The notes beneath the pieces are model-generated. The model was not told where the DNA came from. It worked only from the letters and a program-made list of their open reading frames with translations, and made no database searches. Below are positions 7,064 to 15,104 of a stretch of DNA of 64,000 nucleotides, in pieces. How positions within the stretch are numbered: the first letter of the stretch is position 1; each line of letters begins with the position of its first letter. The translations under genes and the position numbers were made by a program. Source of the stretch: Phil1 sp964487565 (GTDB lineage Bacteria; Bacillota; Clostridia; Christensenellales; CAG-138); NCBI GenBank assembly GCA_964487565.1, contig CAZARN010000001.1, positions 124,001 through 188,000 of the forward strand, given 5' to 3'.

Positions 7064-8578
7064 TTACTGCTGCGTGTTGTAAAGCCTGCTGTCCTTTTGG
7101 ACGACGTCATGCGCGCCGCCCTCCGTTATGCTGGCGGCGGAAACGAGCGTGAGACGCGCCTTGGCGCGAAGCTCCGGTATGCTCAGCGCGCCGCAGTTGC
7201 ACATCGTGGAGCGTACTTTGGCAAGCGTGGTCTCAACGTTGTTGTGCAGGCTGCCGGCATAAGGCACATATGAATCGACGCCCTCCTCAAAGGAAAGCTT
7301 CGCCTTGCCGCCCATGTCGTATCTCTGCCAGTTGCGCGCGCGCGCGCTGCCCTCGCCCCAGTATTCCTTCATATAGCTGCCGTTGACGAGCACCTTGCTT
7401 GTGGGGCTTTCGTCGCAGCGGGCAAAATACCTGCCCAGCATGCAGAAGTCCGCGCCCATCGCAAGCGCGAGGGCTATATGGTAATCCATCACGATGCCGC
7501 CGTCCGCGCAGATGGGGACGTATATGCCCGTTTCGGCAAGGTATTCGTCGCGCGCCTTCGCGACCTCCTGCACGGCGGTCGCCTGCCCGCGGCCGATGCC
7601 CTTTGTTTCGCGCGTGATGCAGATGGAGCCGCCGCCGATGCCCACCTTGACAAAATCGGCGCCCGCGTCGGCGAGGAAACGGAAGCCCTCCCTGTCGACG
7701 ACGTTGCCCGCGCCGACCTTTACCCGGTCGCCGTAAGCGCCGCGTATCCAGGCGAGCGTGCGGCTCTGCCATTCGGAAAAGCCTTCGGACGAATCGATGC
7801 AGAGAATGTCCGCGCCGGCGTCCACAAGGGCCGGCACGCGCTGTTCGTAATCACGGGTGTTTATGCCCGCGCCCACGACATATCCCTTGTTCTTGTCCAA
7901 AAGCTCGTTGGGGTTCTCCTTATGCGTGTCATAATCCTTGCGGAACACGAACGCGACCATGTTGCCTTCCCCGTTGACGATGGGCAGGGCGTTGAGCTTG
8001 TGATCCCAGATGATATCGTTCGCTTCCTTGAGGGTCACGCCCTCATATGCGAAGACGAGCTTGTCCTTTGGCGTCATGAATGTGGAGACCGGCGTTTCCG
8101 GATCCATGCGGCTCGGGCGGTAATCGCGGCTTGTGACGATGCCGAGAAGCTTGCCCGTGGCTGTGCCGTCGTCGGTCACGGCCACCGTTGAATGGCCTGT
8201 CTTTTCCTTGAGCAGCATCACGTCGCGCATGGTGCTTTGCGGCGTCACGTTGCAGTCGCTGCCGGCAAAGCCGGATTTGTAGCGCTTGACGCGGCGCACC
8301 ATCTCGGCCTGCGAATCTATCGGCTGGGAGACGAAAATGAAGGATATGCCGCCTTCCTTCGCAAGCGCGATGGCAAGCTTTTCACCCGAAACGGACTGCA
8401 TGACGGCTGAGGTCATGGGTATGTTCATAATAAGCGGACTTTCTCCCTCGCCCGGACGGTATCTGCAAACGGGCGTTTTGAGGGAGGTGTTCTGCGTGGT
8501 GCATTCGGCCGACGAATAACCCGGCACGAGCAGATACTCCGCGAAGGTATGTGAAGGTTCGTCAAAATAAAAAGCCAT
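7064..8578 (-). CDS. guaB: IMP dehydrogenase of the Tritrichomonas-like type
   Basis: The enzyme oxidises IMP to XMP with NAD, the committed step to GMP. Its 504 residues carry an N-terminal barrel part, a CBS pair (about 112-230), the catalytic loop GIGGGSICITRETKGIGRGQ with Cys320, and the mobile-flap Arg419-Tyr420 (NWQRYDMGG). These match the parasite Tritrichomonas foetus enzyme (Cys319, Arg418-Tyr419, 503 residues) position for position with an offset of one; the opening AFYFDEPSHTFAEYLLVPG and closing EGGAHDVV also fit. Usual bacterial GuaB has a GxGPGSICTTR loop and about 487 residues. The start ATG at 8578 matches that N-terminus. It has its own promoter (8614-8642), and no purine riboswitch is visible in the short leader. 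Confidence 0.93.
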   Translation of the reverse strand: MAFYFDEPSHTFAEYLLVPGYSSAECTTQNTSLKTPVCRYRPGEGESPLIMNIPMTSAVMQSVSGEKLAIALAKEGGISFIFVSQPIDSQAEMVRRVKRYKSGFAGSDCNVTPQSTMRDVMLLKEKTGHSTVAVTDDGTATGKLLGIVTSRDYRPSRMDPETPVSTFMTPKDKLVFAYEGVTLKEANDIIWDHKLNALPIVNGEGNMVAFVFRKDYDTHKENPNELLDKNKGYVVGAGINTRDYEQRVPALVDAGADILCIDSSEGFSEWQSRTLAWIRGAYGDRVKVGAGNVVDREGFRFLADAGADFVKVGIGGGSICITRETKGIGRGQATAVQEVAKARDEYLAETGIYVPICADGGIVMDYHIALALAMGADFCMLGRYFARCDESPTSKVLVNGSYMKEYWGEGSARARNWQRYDMGGKAKLSFEEGVDSYVPYAGSLHNNVETTLAKVRSTMCNCGALSIPELRAKARLTLVSAASITEGGAHDVVQKDSRLYNTQQ

Positions 8579-8613
8579 TTGAGCCCCTTTCCCGCAAGAT
8601 GCTGATTTACAAT

Positions 8614-8642
8614 ATAATAATTGAAAGCGTGCGCGTTATCAA
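8614..8642 (-). promoter_or_regulatory. Promoter of guaB
   Basis: The minus strand reads TTGATA (8642-8637), a 17-bp spacer and TATTAT (8619-8614), placing the transcription start about 30 nt before the start codon. Confidence 0.6.
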
Positions 8643-8722
8643 GGGCAAAACCCTTTCAAATCAACGCCAAATAATATATGATTGATGGTGAATCGAACAT
8701 ATTTGCACGGCGGAGGTATATT

Positions 8723-11119
8723 ATGGATGAGATAAAGCGCGCGGCCGCTGGCCTTGTTGAAAAAATGACGCTTGAGGAAAAGACGTCGCTGCTTTCGGGC
8801 TTTGACTTCTGGCGTCTCAAGGGCGTGGAGCGGCTGGGCATTCCGATGATTGCCGTGTCGGACGGGCCGCACGGGCTGCGCAAGCAGCCGTATGGCAAGG
8901 ATCAGCTCGGCATCAACGGGTCAAGTCCGGCCACATGCTTCCCAACCGCTGCGACAACCGCCTGCTCCTTTGACAGGGCGCTTCTCGGCGAGATTGGCCG
9001 CGCCATAGGGGAGGAGTGCTGCGAGGAGGATATCGCGGTGATCCTCGGCCCCGGCCTCAACATAAAGCGAAGCCCCCTGTGCGGGCGCAATTTTGAATAT
9101 TTCAGCGAGGATCCCTGCCTTGCCGGGGAGCTTGCCGCCGCATATACCGCGGGCGTGCAGAGCATGAACGTCGGCGTTTCGTGCAAGCATTTCGCCCTCA
9201 ATTCGCAGGAGACGCGCCGCATGAGCGAAAACTCGGTCTGCGACGAGCGCGCCATGCGCGAGATATATCTCGCCGGCTTCGAGCGCGCGGCGAAAGAGGG
9301 CCGTCCGTGGACGGTGATGAGCTCATACAACCGTGTGAACGGCACATATGCCTGTGAAAATCAAAAGCTCCTCACGGACATACTGCGCCGGGAATGGGGC
9401 TTTGACGGGCTTGTCGTTTCCGACTGGGGCGGCATGGACGACCGCGCGGCGGCCGTGCGCGCGGGCAACGATCTGGAGATGCCGGGCGTCACGCGCGAAA
9501 ACGACATGTATGTTGCGCGATCGGTCCGAAGCGGCGCGCTTGAAGAAGAATATGTGGACGCGGCGGCGCGGCGCGTCACGGAACTTATACTCAAAAGCAT
9601 GCGGCGAAAGAAGCTTTCGGACACGATGGCGGCGCATCATGAGATCGCGCGGCGCGCGGCGGCGGAGAGCGCGGTGCTCCTCAAAAACAAAGGCGGGATA
9701 CTGCCGGGCAACGCCATGCAGAACGCGGCCGTGATCGGCGCTTTTGCAAAGCATCCGAGATATCAGGGGGCGGGCAGCTCCAAGATAAACCCCAAAAAGC
9801 TCGACTGCCCGTTCGACGCGCTCGCCGCGGCGGGGCTCAACGCCGTATACGCGCCGGGTTATGACCTTGACCGGGATGAGGCGGACGAGGCGCTCATTGC
9901 CGGGGCGTGCGAGGTCGCGCGCGGGCGCGATATAGTGTATGTGTTCGCGGGCCTTCCGGACAGATACGAGTCCGAGGGCTTCGACAGGACGACCCTCGCC
10001 CTGCCAAAAGCGCATACGGAGCTTATCGCGCGCGTCGCCGCTGTCAATCCAAATACGGTGGTCGTGCTTCAGGGCGGCGGCGTGATGGAGCTTCCCTTCG
10101 AGGGGAAGGTGCCCGCGATACTGATGTGTTATCTTGGGGGCGAGGCGGGGGCCGGCGCCGTGGCGGACATACTGCTCGGCATTGCGAACCCGTCCGGCAA
10201 GCTTGCGGAAACATGGCCGCTCAGGCTTGAGGACAATCCGTCCTTCGCGTATTTTGGGGGTTATCCGCAAACGGTCGAATACCGCGAAAGCATATTCGTC
10301 GGATACAGGTATTATGACACGGCGGAAATTCCCGTGCGTTATCCGTTCGGCTTCGGCCTTTCGTATACGGCGTTCAGGTATTCAAACCCGGCCGTTTCGG
10401 GCAGCGCGGAGGACGGCTTCACGTTCACGCTCGACATAACCAACACGGGCGATAAACAGGGCGCCGAGACGGTTCAGCTTTATGTGAAAGCGCCTGAAAA
10501 CTGCGTGTATAAGCCTTCGCATGAGCTGCGCGGCTTCGCAAAAACCAAAAAGCTCCTTCCCGGCGAAAAACAGACCGTCAGCATACCGCTCACGGCGCGC
10601 GATTTCGCGTTTTATGATACGGGGATAGGCGCGTGGCGTATAGCGCCCGGCGAGTATGTGATCGAAGCCGCGGCTTCCTCGCGCGACATACGTCTCACGA
10701 AAAGGGTTTCGCTCGAGGACAGCGCGCAGGGCATACCCCTCCCTGATATGCGGGAGGAGGCCTCGTGCTATTATGAACTTTCGCACGGCATCGCGGACGT
10801 GCCGGACGCGGCGTTTGAAAAGATATACGGCGCGCCCATACCCCCGCGTTACAGGGAAAAGGGTGCGCCGCACACGAGAAATTCCACGTTTGAGGATATA
10901 AGGGACAGGCCGCTTGGCAGGGTGATCTATTCGCTCGTCGTCAGTCTGTCCGTGAAGCTTGCCGGCAACGACGCCGAGATGCGCCGCATGGTCGAAGGCT
11001 CCGTGCGCGAGATGCCGCTTCGCGGGGTGTTCATGAGCGGTATCAGGGGCTTGACCTTCAGGCGGCTGGACGGCGTCATTCGCCTCATCAACGCCGGACG
11101 GGCGCGCACAAAGGCGTGA
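8723..11119 (+). CDS. GH3 beta-glucosidase with fibronectin type III-like C-terminus
   Basis: The ATG at 8723 is chosen because CGGAGG stands 6 nt upstream and the family pattern (VxxMTLEEKxxLLSG) begins there. The 798-residue protein has the GH3 N-terminal barrel with KHFALNSQE (155-163), NFEYFSEDP and the nucleophile Asp234 in VVSDWGGM, then the alpha/beta sandwich domain, and a fibronectin-like domain (about 560-640) with the usual GAETVQLYVK. About 130 further residues follow with no recognised domain. There is no signal peptide, so it should hydrolyse imported beta-glucosides or xylosides in the cytoplasm. No transporter is adjacent, and the nearest promoter is not clear. Confidence 0.9.
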   Translation: MDEIKRAAAGLVEKMTLEEKTSLLSGFDFWRLKGVERLGIPMIAVSDGPHGLRKQPYGKDQLGINGSSPATCFPTAATTACSFDRALLGEIGRAIGEECCEEDIAVILGPGLNIKRSPLCGRNFEYFSEDPCLAGELAAAYTAGVQSMNVGVSCKHFALNSQETRRMSENSVCDERAMREIYLAGFERAAKEGRPWTVMSSYNRVNGTYACENQKLLTDILRREWGFDGLVVSDWGGMDDRAAAVRAGNDLEMPGVTRENDMYVARSVRSGALEEEYVDAAARRVTELILKSMRRKKLSDTMAAHHEIARRAAAESAVLLKNKGGILPGNAMQNAAVIGAFAKHPRYQGAGSSKINPKKLDCPFDALAAAGLNAVYAPGYDLDRDEADEALIAGACEVARGRDIVYVFAGLPDRYESEGFDRTTLALPKAHTELIARVAAVNPNTVVVLQGGGVMELPFEGKVPAILMCYLGGEAGAGAVADILLGIANPSGKLAETWPLRLEDNPSFAYFGGYPQTVEYRESIFVGYRYYDTAEIPVRYPFGFGLSYTAFRYSNPAVSGSAEDGFTFTLDITNTGDKQGAETVQLYVKAPENCVYKPSHELRGFAKTKKLLPGEKQTVSIPLTARDFAFYDTGIGAWRIAPGEYVIEAAASSRDIRLTKRVSLEDSAQGIPLPDMREEASCYYELSHGIADVPDAAFEKIYGAPIPPRYREKGAPHTRNSTFEDIRDRPLGRVIYSLVVSLSVKLAGNDAEMRRMVEGSVREMPLRGVFMSGIRGLTFRRLDGVIRLINAGRARTKA

Positions 11120-11143
11120 CGGCGCGCCAGTGCCCCGCACCGG

Positions 11144-12070
11144 TCATTTGCTCTTTTCCTTCGAACGCTTGTCGTTGATTATGTTCATGTGCTCCTCGGT
11201 TATGAGGGTCACGTCGTGCTCGCGCGCCCAGTCTATGCAGCCGCGCAGGGCGGTCGGCAGGAATATGCGCGGCACGTTGACGAGCTTTGCGCACGCTTCG
11301 TCCGTGAATTTTATCTTGTCGTCAATGCGGTCGGCCGCGTAACGCACGGACTCGACCGTCGTCGCGCGCACCTGCAAAAGCTCCGGCAGCGGACGCCTGT
11401 GGCGCGAATACCAGAAGTTCTTGCTGTCCCTGTAACCGTAATCGACAGGCACGGGCGGAAAATCCTTTGCGCGCACGCCGTTGATTATCGCATTGTAATA
11501 TTTCTCCTTCATGAGGATCTTATCCACGCGCAATATGAACGTTGCGCCGAATTTGCTTGTTATGCCGTTGAAATCGTGATAAGGCGGCTCATAACCGTCA
11601 AGCTCTCCGGGCCTGCATTCGGCCCCGTTGTCAAGCGCGCTCATCCATGTGCATTCGATGACCTGAAACGCCTCGGCGACGACCTTCGGGAATTTTTCGC
11701 CGGGGTTTGCCGCCGCCATAAGGCCCTCCTCAAGGGTGAAATTGCACTTGGGCATCTTCTCCTCGGGCTTGTCGCCGGGCCAGCTCAGTTTGACGGCTTC
11801 CTTGAAATACTTTCGGTCATCGGGTATGAAGCTGATCGAGCATTTGCCTGTGCGCAGGATGTTCTGGGCCGTATTCGACGAGTTGCGGCAGTTGAGCAGC
11901 ATCGCGTAATACTCCTTGCCCGCCACATAATACGGCTGGATGAGGCTGTAAGGCCCCAGGGTCGTTTCGCCGTTCTCCGTGAGCGTGCCGACCACGACCG
12001 TGGGCATGGGGAAGAAAAGCGAGGTCTGATAGAAATTGTCCACAATGCGAAGATCCTTGAAACTTGACAT
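11144..12070 (-). CDS. Flavin reductase-like (FMN-binding split-barrel) protein
   Basis: The 308-residue protein starts at the ATG at 12070 with AAAGGA 7 nt before it. Residues 15-75 (FPMPTVVVGTLTENGETTLGPYSLIQP, NTAQNILRTGKCSISFIPDD) resemble the flavin-reductase-like split barrel, where FMN or FAD is bound non-covalently and reduced by NAD(P)H or used as a cofactor. The C-terminal third (DSKNFWYSRHRRPLPELLQVRAT) matches no motif I recognise. It follows a TetR regulator by 35 bp in the same transcript, so its expression is probably repressed by that protein and induced by an unknown small molecule, for example an electrophile or aromatic compound. Electron donor and substrate are unknown. 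Confidence 0.65.
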   Translation of the reverse strand: MSSFKDLRIVDNFYQTSLFFPMPTVVVGTLTENGETTLGPYSLIQPYYVAGKEYYAMLLNCRNSSNTAQNILRTGKCSISFIPDDRKYFKEAVKLSWPGDKPEEKMPKCNFTLEEGLMAAANPGEKFPKVVAEAFQVIECTWMSALDNGAECRPGELDGYEPPYHDFNGITSKFGATFILRVDKILMKEKYYNAIINGVRAKDFPPVPVDYGYRDSKNFWYSRHRRPLPELLQVRATTVESVRYAADRIDDKIKFTDEACAKLVNVPRIFLPTALRGCIDWAREHDVTLITEEHMNIINDKRSKEKSK

Positions 12071-12105
12071 ACTTTTATCCTTTCTTTGTCCGTTTATCGG
12101 CGGTG

Positions 12106-12642
12106 TTATTTTTCCTTGATTATTCGCCCTATAAGCGCGGCCGTCTCCTCGAAACGGTATTCGCCGTTTGATGCGATGAGGATATTTTCCGCGATGAAGC
12201 GCGGCAGATAATCCCCTTCTTCTGCGCCGAAGCGCGTAAGCAGCGGCTGCACGAGGGCGGCTATCTGGGCGACGAGCAGGGCGTGCCTTTCGCGGAAAAG
12301 CTTTTTCTGCGATGCGCCGGAAAGGCCGTGGCTCTCCCATATTTCCTCATAAGGCTTCCTGAACGCGGCGATCGCGTCGAATATCGCAAAAAGGCCCGCG
12401 TCGACGCTGCCCGCGCGCGCGGTTTCATCCTTCATGGCGGCGAGCGCGTTTTGCCAGTCCTCAAGCATCACGCTTGCGGCCAGGATATCCTTGCTTTCAA
12501 AATAGTTATATACAGTGCCGGCGGCGATCGCGCAGCCGCGCGCCACGGCGCGGATGTTGAGCGCGTCGTATCCGCCCGCAAAAAGCTCCCTGCGCGCTTC
12601 ATCGAGTATCATCCGGCGCGCGCCGTCAATTATCTTTGGCAT
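12106..12642 (-). CDS. TetR/AcrR family transcriptional repressor
   Basis: The start is the ATG at 12642, with GGAGG 7 nt upstream and the first residues MPKIIDGARRMILDEARRELFAGGYDALNIRAVARGCAIAAGTVYNYFESKDILAASVM. This is a textbook TetR DNA-binding domain (residues 1-55, helix-turn-helix about 27-46 with GTVYNYFESK). The remaining 120 residues form the divergent ligand-binding part. The gene is first in an operon with the flavin-reductase-like protein. A palindrome directly over its own promoter (12663-12680) fits autorepression. The ligand is unknown. Confidence 0.9.
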   Translation of the reverse strand: MPKIIDGARRMILDEARRELFAGGYDALNIRAVARGCAIAAGTVYNYFESKDILAASVMLEDWQNALAAMKDETARAGSVDAGLFAIFDAIAAFRKPYEEIWESHGLSGASQKKLFRERHALLVAQIAALVQPLLTRFGAEEGDYLPRFIAENILIASNGEYRFEETAALIGRIIKEK

Positions 12643-12662
12643 ACCGATCCTCCGAAACATCA

Positions 12663-12710
12663 ATATGAACGTGTTCATATAAATAATAGCACAACGGCGC
12701 GCGCTGTCAA
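12663..12710 (-). promoter_or_regulatory. TetR-operon promoter overlapping a perfect operator palindrome
   Basis: The minus strand has -35 TTGACA (12710-12705), a 16-bp spacer and -10 TATTAT (12688-12683). Immediately after it, 12663-12680 is ATATGAAC-GT-GTTCATAT, two perfect 8-bp arms around 2 bp, covering the expected transcription start. The geometry is that of a TetR-family operator, and the operon's first gene encodes a TetR protein. Confidence 0.8.
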
Positions 12711-12730
12711 GCGCATTGGCGGCATAACGC

Positions 12731-12759
12731 AAAAAAACGCCCCGCTTTGAGGCGGGGCG
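12731..12759 (-). terminator. Rho-independent terminator of the XRE gene
   Basis: An 8-bp GC stem (12738-12745 with 12752-12759, loop of 6) is followed on the minus strand by seven T residues; it lies 15 bp past the XRE stop codon. Confidence 0.85.
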
Positions 12760-12773
12760 TCGATGGGAAGAAC

Positions 12774-13580
12774 TCAGTCGTCGTCATCATCGTCATCGTC
12801 GTCATCGTCGTCATCCGGCGTAACGTCGATTATGCCGGCCTTTGCGCGCCTGCGGCGATAGCGGCGGTCGGCGGTCTCGGCGATCGGGTAATACACGGGG
12901 ATGGTCAAAAACAGCACCCATGCGGGATGCCACAGGTTCCACACGCAGCCGAGCAGGAGGAACGCGCACACCACGAAGAAGACATACGGGAACGCCTTGA
13001 AGAAGCTGTGCCTGCGGCTGCCGGTGAAATAATGCACGATGGAATAATACGCGGGTATCGTGATGAAAAGTATCCAGCCCGGATGCCAAAGATCCCACAC
13101 AAAGCCCAGGCAAAGATATAATATGGTGATGAAAATGGGATAAGGGAACATGAGGAAAAAGGACTTGTCGTGATGTTCGTCATCGTTTTCGCGGGTGATG
13201 CGCACGTTCACGTTGTCGCAGTCGCATTTTCCTTCGGCGGCGTGTTCGCATTCCTGCTTATATTCTTCCTCGTCGTCGCCGTATGTGAAATAGAAGCCGT
13301 CCTTGGTTTCAAACTTGATGGGCTTGCCGTTCACCGTAAGCTTCACGCCGCGATCCGGCTCAGGCTCGGGTATCGGGTCCTCGGTGCGCAGCAGTTCATC
13401 AACGCTCACGCCGTAAACGCGGGAGAGCATGATGAGGTTATCCGTATCGGGCGACGCCTCCGCGCGTTCCCATTTGCTCACCGCCTGACGGGAAAGGCCG
13501 AGCTTTGCCGCAAGCTCCTCCTGGGAAAGACCGTGCTGCTTCCTCAATTGCACGAGTCTGTTTGCGATCTCGATGTTCAT
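12774..13580 (-). CDS. XRE-family membrane regulator with a 13-aspartate C-terminal tail
   Basis: Residues 5-60 are a Cro/C1-type helix-turn-helix (LVQLRKQHGLSQEELAAKLGLSRQAVSKWERAEASPDTDNLIMLSRVYGVSVDELL). After a linker containing an acidic/Cys segment (about 98-120, EYKQECEHAAEGKCDCDN), there are two duplicated membrane modules (about 140-175 and 195-230), each with a hydrophobic helix and the repeated W-x-LWHP-x-W-x-LF-x-TIP-x-YY motif. The protein ends with Pro and thirteen Asp residues. Such HTH-transmembrane proteins occur in Firmicutes and may tether DNA binding to the membrane. The start ATG has GGAGG 8 nt upstream. It stands alone between serS and the TetR operon. Confidence 0.8.
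   Translation of the reverse strand: MNIEIANRLVQLRKQHGLSQEELAAKLGLSRQAVSKWERAEASPDTDNLIMLSRVYGVSVDELLRTEDPIPEPEPDRGVKLTVNGKPIKFETKDGFYFTYGDDEEEYKQECEHAAEGKCDCDNVNVRITRENDDEHHDKSFFLMFPYPIFITILYLCLGFVWDLWHPGWILFITIPAYYSIVHYFTGSRRHSFFKAFPYVFFVVCAFLLLGCVWNLWHPAWVLFLTIPVYYPIAETADRRYRRRRAKAGIIDVTPDDDDDDDDDDDDD
12777..12815. repeat. GAY-codon microsatellite encoding poly-aspartate
   Basis: Thirteen consecutive codons on the minus strand are GAC or GAT in irregular mixture, a 39-bp triplet repeat directly before the stop codon of the XRE gene. Its length could vary by slippage. Confidence 0.85.
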
Positions 13581-13670
13581 TGTGTTACCTCCGTTTCAAA
13601 TCAGCTTTTCTACGGTGATAATGATACGCGCAACCGGGTATGTTACGCCACCAATTCTGCTTTTCATTTG

Positions 13671-13698
13671 AAAAAATCCGCGCAACGGGCGGTTGCGC
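13671..13698 (-). terminator. Rho-independent terminator of argS-serS
   Basis: GCGCAAC (13680-13686) pairs with GTTGCGC (13692-13698) around a 5-nt loop, followed on the minus strand by a six-T run (13676-13671). It lies about 100 bp after the serS stop. Confidence 0.7.
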
Positions 13699-13797
13699 CG
13701 GGTTGCACGGATCCGAAAAACACAGACGAAACGCGCCGTGTGCAGGTAGCGGAGAATGAGATCCGCAGGGATCAGGCCGCGCGGCCAACGTCCGCCG

Positions 13798-15078
13798 TCA
13801 GCCTATGTATTCCTTGCCGCCCATATACATGCGAAGCGGCGCGGGGATGGCTATGCGGCCGTCGGAGAGGAGATTGTTCTCCAAAAAGGCGATCAGCGTG
13901 CGCGGCGGGGCGACGACGGTGTTGTTGAGCGTATGCGCGAAATAGTTGCCGCGCTCCTTGTTCTTTATGCGTATGCCGAGCCTTCGCGCCTGCGCGTCGC
14001 CGAGGTTTGAGCAGGACCCCACCTCGAAATACTTCTGCTGGCGCGGGCTCCAGGCCTCAACGTCGACGCTTTTGACCTTGAGATCGGCAAGGTCGCCCGA
14101 GCAGCACTCGAGCGTGCGCACGGGGATATCCATGGAGCGGAAGAACTCGACCGTGAAGTTCCACAGCCTGTCATACCACATCATGCTCTCCTCGGGGCGG
14201 CAGACGACGATCATCTCCTGCTTTTCAAACTGATGCACGCGGTAAACGCCGCGCTCCTCGATGCCGTGCGCGCCGACTTCCTTGCGGAAGCAAGGCGAAT
14301 AGCTTGTGAGCGTGTAGGGCAGCTTTTCCTCGTCGATGAAGGAATCGATGAAGCGGCCGATCATGGAATGCTCGCTCGTGCCTATGAGATAAAGGTCCTC
14401 GCCCTCGATCTTGTACATCATGTTTTCCATCTCGGTGAAGCTCATCACGCCAGTCACCACGTTCGAGCGGATCATGAACGGCGGGATGCAGTATGTGAAG
14501 CCGCGGTCGATCATGAAATCGCGCGCATAGGAAAGTATCGCGCTTTGCAGCCGCGCGATATCGCCCGTGAGATAATAGAAGCCGTTGCCGGCGACGCTGC
14601 GCGCGTTGTCCAGATCGATGCCGGAAAGGCGTTCCATGATATCCGTGTGATAAGGTATTTCAAAATCGGGCACGCGGGGCTCGCCGAAACGCTCAAGCTC
14701 CACGTTTTCGGAATCGTCGTGTCCGATGGGCACCGAGGGGTCGATTATGTTGGGGATGACGAGCATACGCTTCTTTATCTCTTCTTCAAGCTCTGCTTCC
14801 TTCACCTCAAGCGCCGCCATCTCGTCGGCCATGGCTTTCACGTCGGCCTTGGCGGCTTCGGCCTCCTCGCGCTGACCCTTGGCCATGAGGCCGCCGATCT
14901 TTTTGGAGATGACGTTCCTCTGGTTCCTGAGGTAATCCCCGCGGGTATGCGCCTCGCGGAACTGACGGTCAAGCTCCGCCACCTCGTCCACGAGGGGCAG
15001 CTTGTCGAACTGGAACTTCTTTCTGATGTTTTCGCGCACGGCGTCCGGGTCGTTGCGGATAAGCTTAATGTCTATCAT
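13798..15078 (-). CDS. serS: Seryl-tRNA synthetase
   Basis: This class II synthetase charges tRNA-Ser. The 426-residue protein has the N-terminal long coiled-coil arm (about 30-105, rich in Glu/Lys/Arg) that contacts the tRNA, then the catalytic core with motif 2 (FRKEVGAHGIEERGVYRVHQFEKQEM) and motif 3-like residues near the end (NTVVAPPRTLIAFLENN). Length fits the family. The start ATG at 15078 gives the expected MIDIKLIRNDPDAVREN beginning. It follows argS by 26 bp, so the two synthetase genes share a transcript. Confidence 0.97.
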   Translation of the reverse strand: MIDIKLIRNDPDAVRENIRKKFQFDKLPLVDEVAELDRQFREAHTRGDYLRNQRNVISKKIGGLMAKGQREEAEAAKADVKAMADEMAALEVKEAELEEEIKKRMLVIPNIIDPSVPIGHDDSENVELERFGEPRVPDFEIPYHTDIMERLSGIDLDNARSVAGNGFYYLTGDIARLQSAILSYARDFMIDRGFTYCIPPFMIRSNVVTGVMSFTEMENMMYKIEGEDLYLIGTSEHSMIGRFIDSFIDEEKLPYTLTSYSPCFRKEVGAHGIEERGVYRVHQFEKQEMIVVCRPEESMMWYDRLWNFTVEFFRSMDIPVRTLECCSGDLADLKVKSVDVEAWSPRQQKYFEVGSCSNLGDAQARRLGIRIKNKERGNYFAHTLNNTVVAPPRTLIAFLENNLLSDGRIAIPAPLRMYMGGKEYIG

Positions 15079-15104
15079 ATAAACCTCAACTCTTCTTTTG
15101 TCGA

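Noticed and set aside
13581..13797. Possible tRNA or small RNA between serS and the XRE gene
   Set aside because: Only the serS terminator hairpin and ordinary upstream sequence are seen; no cloverleaf.
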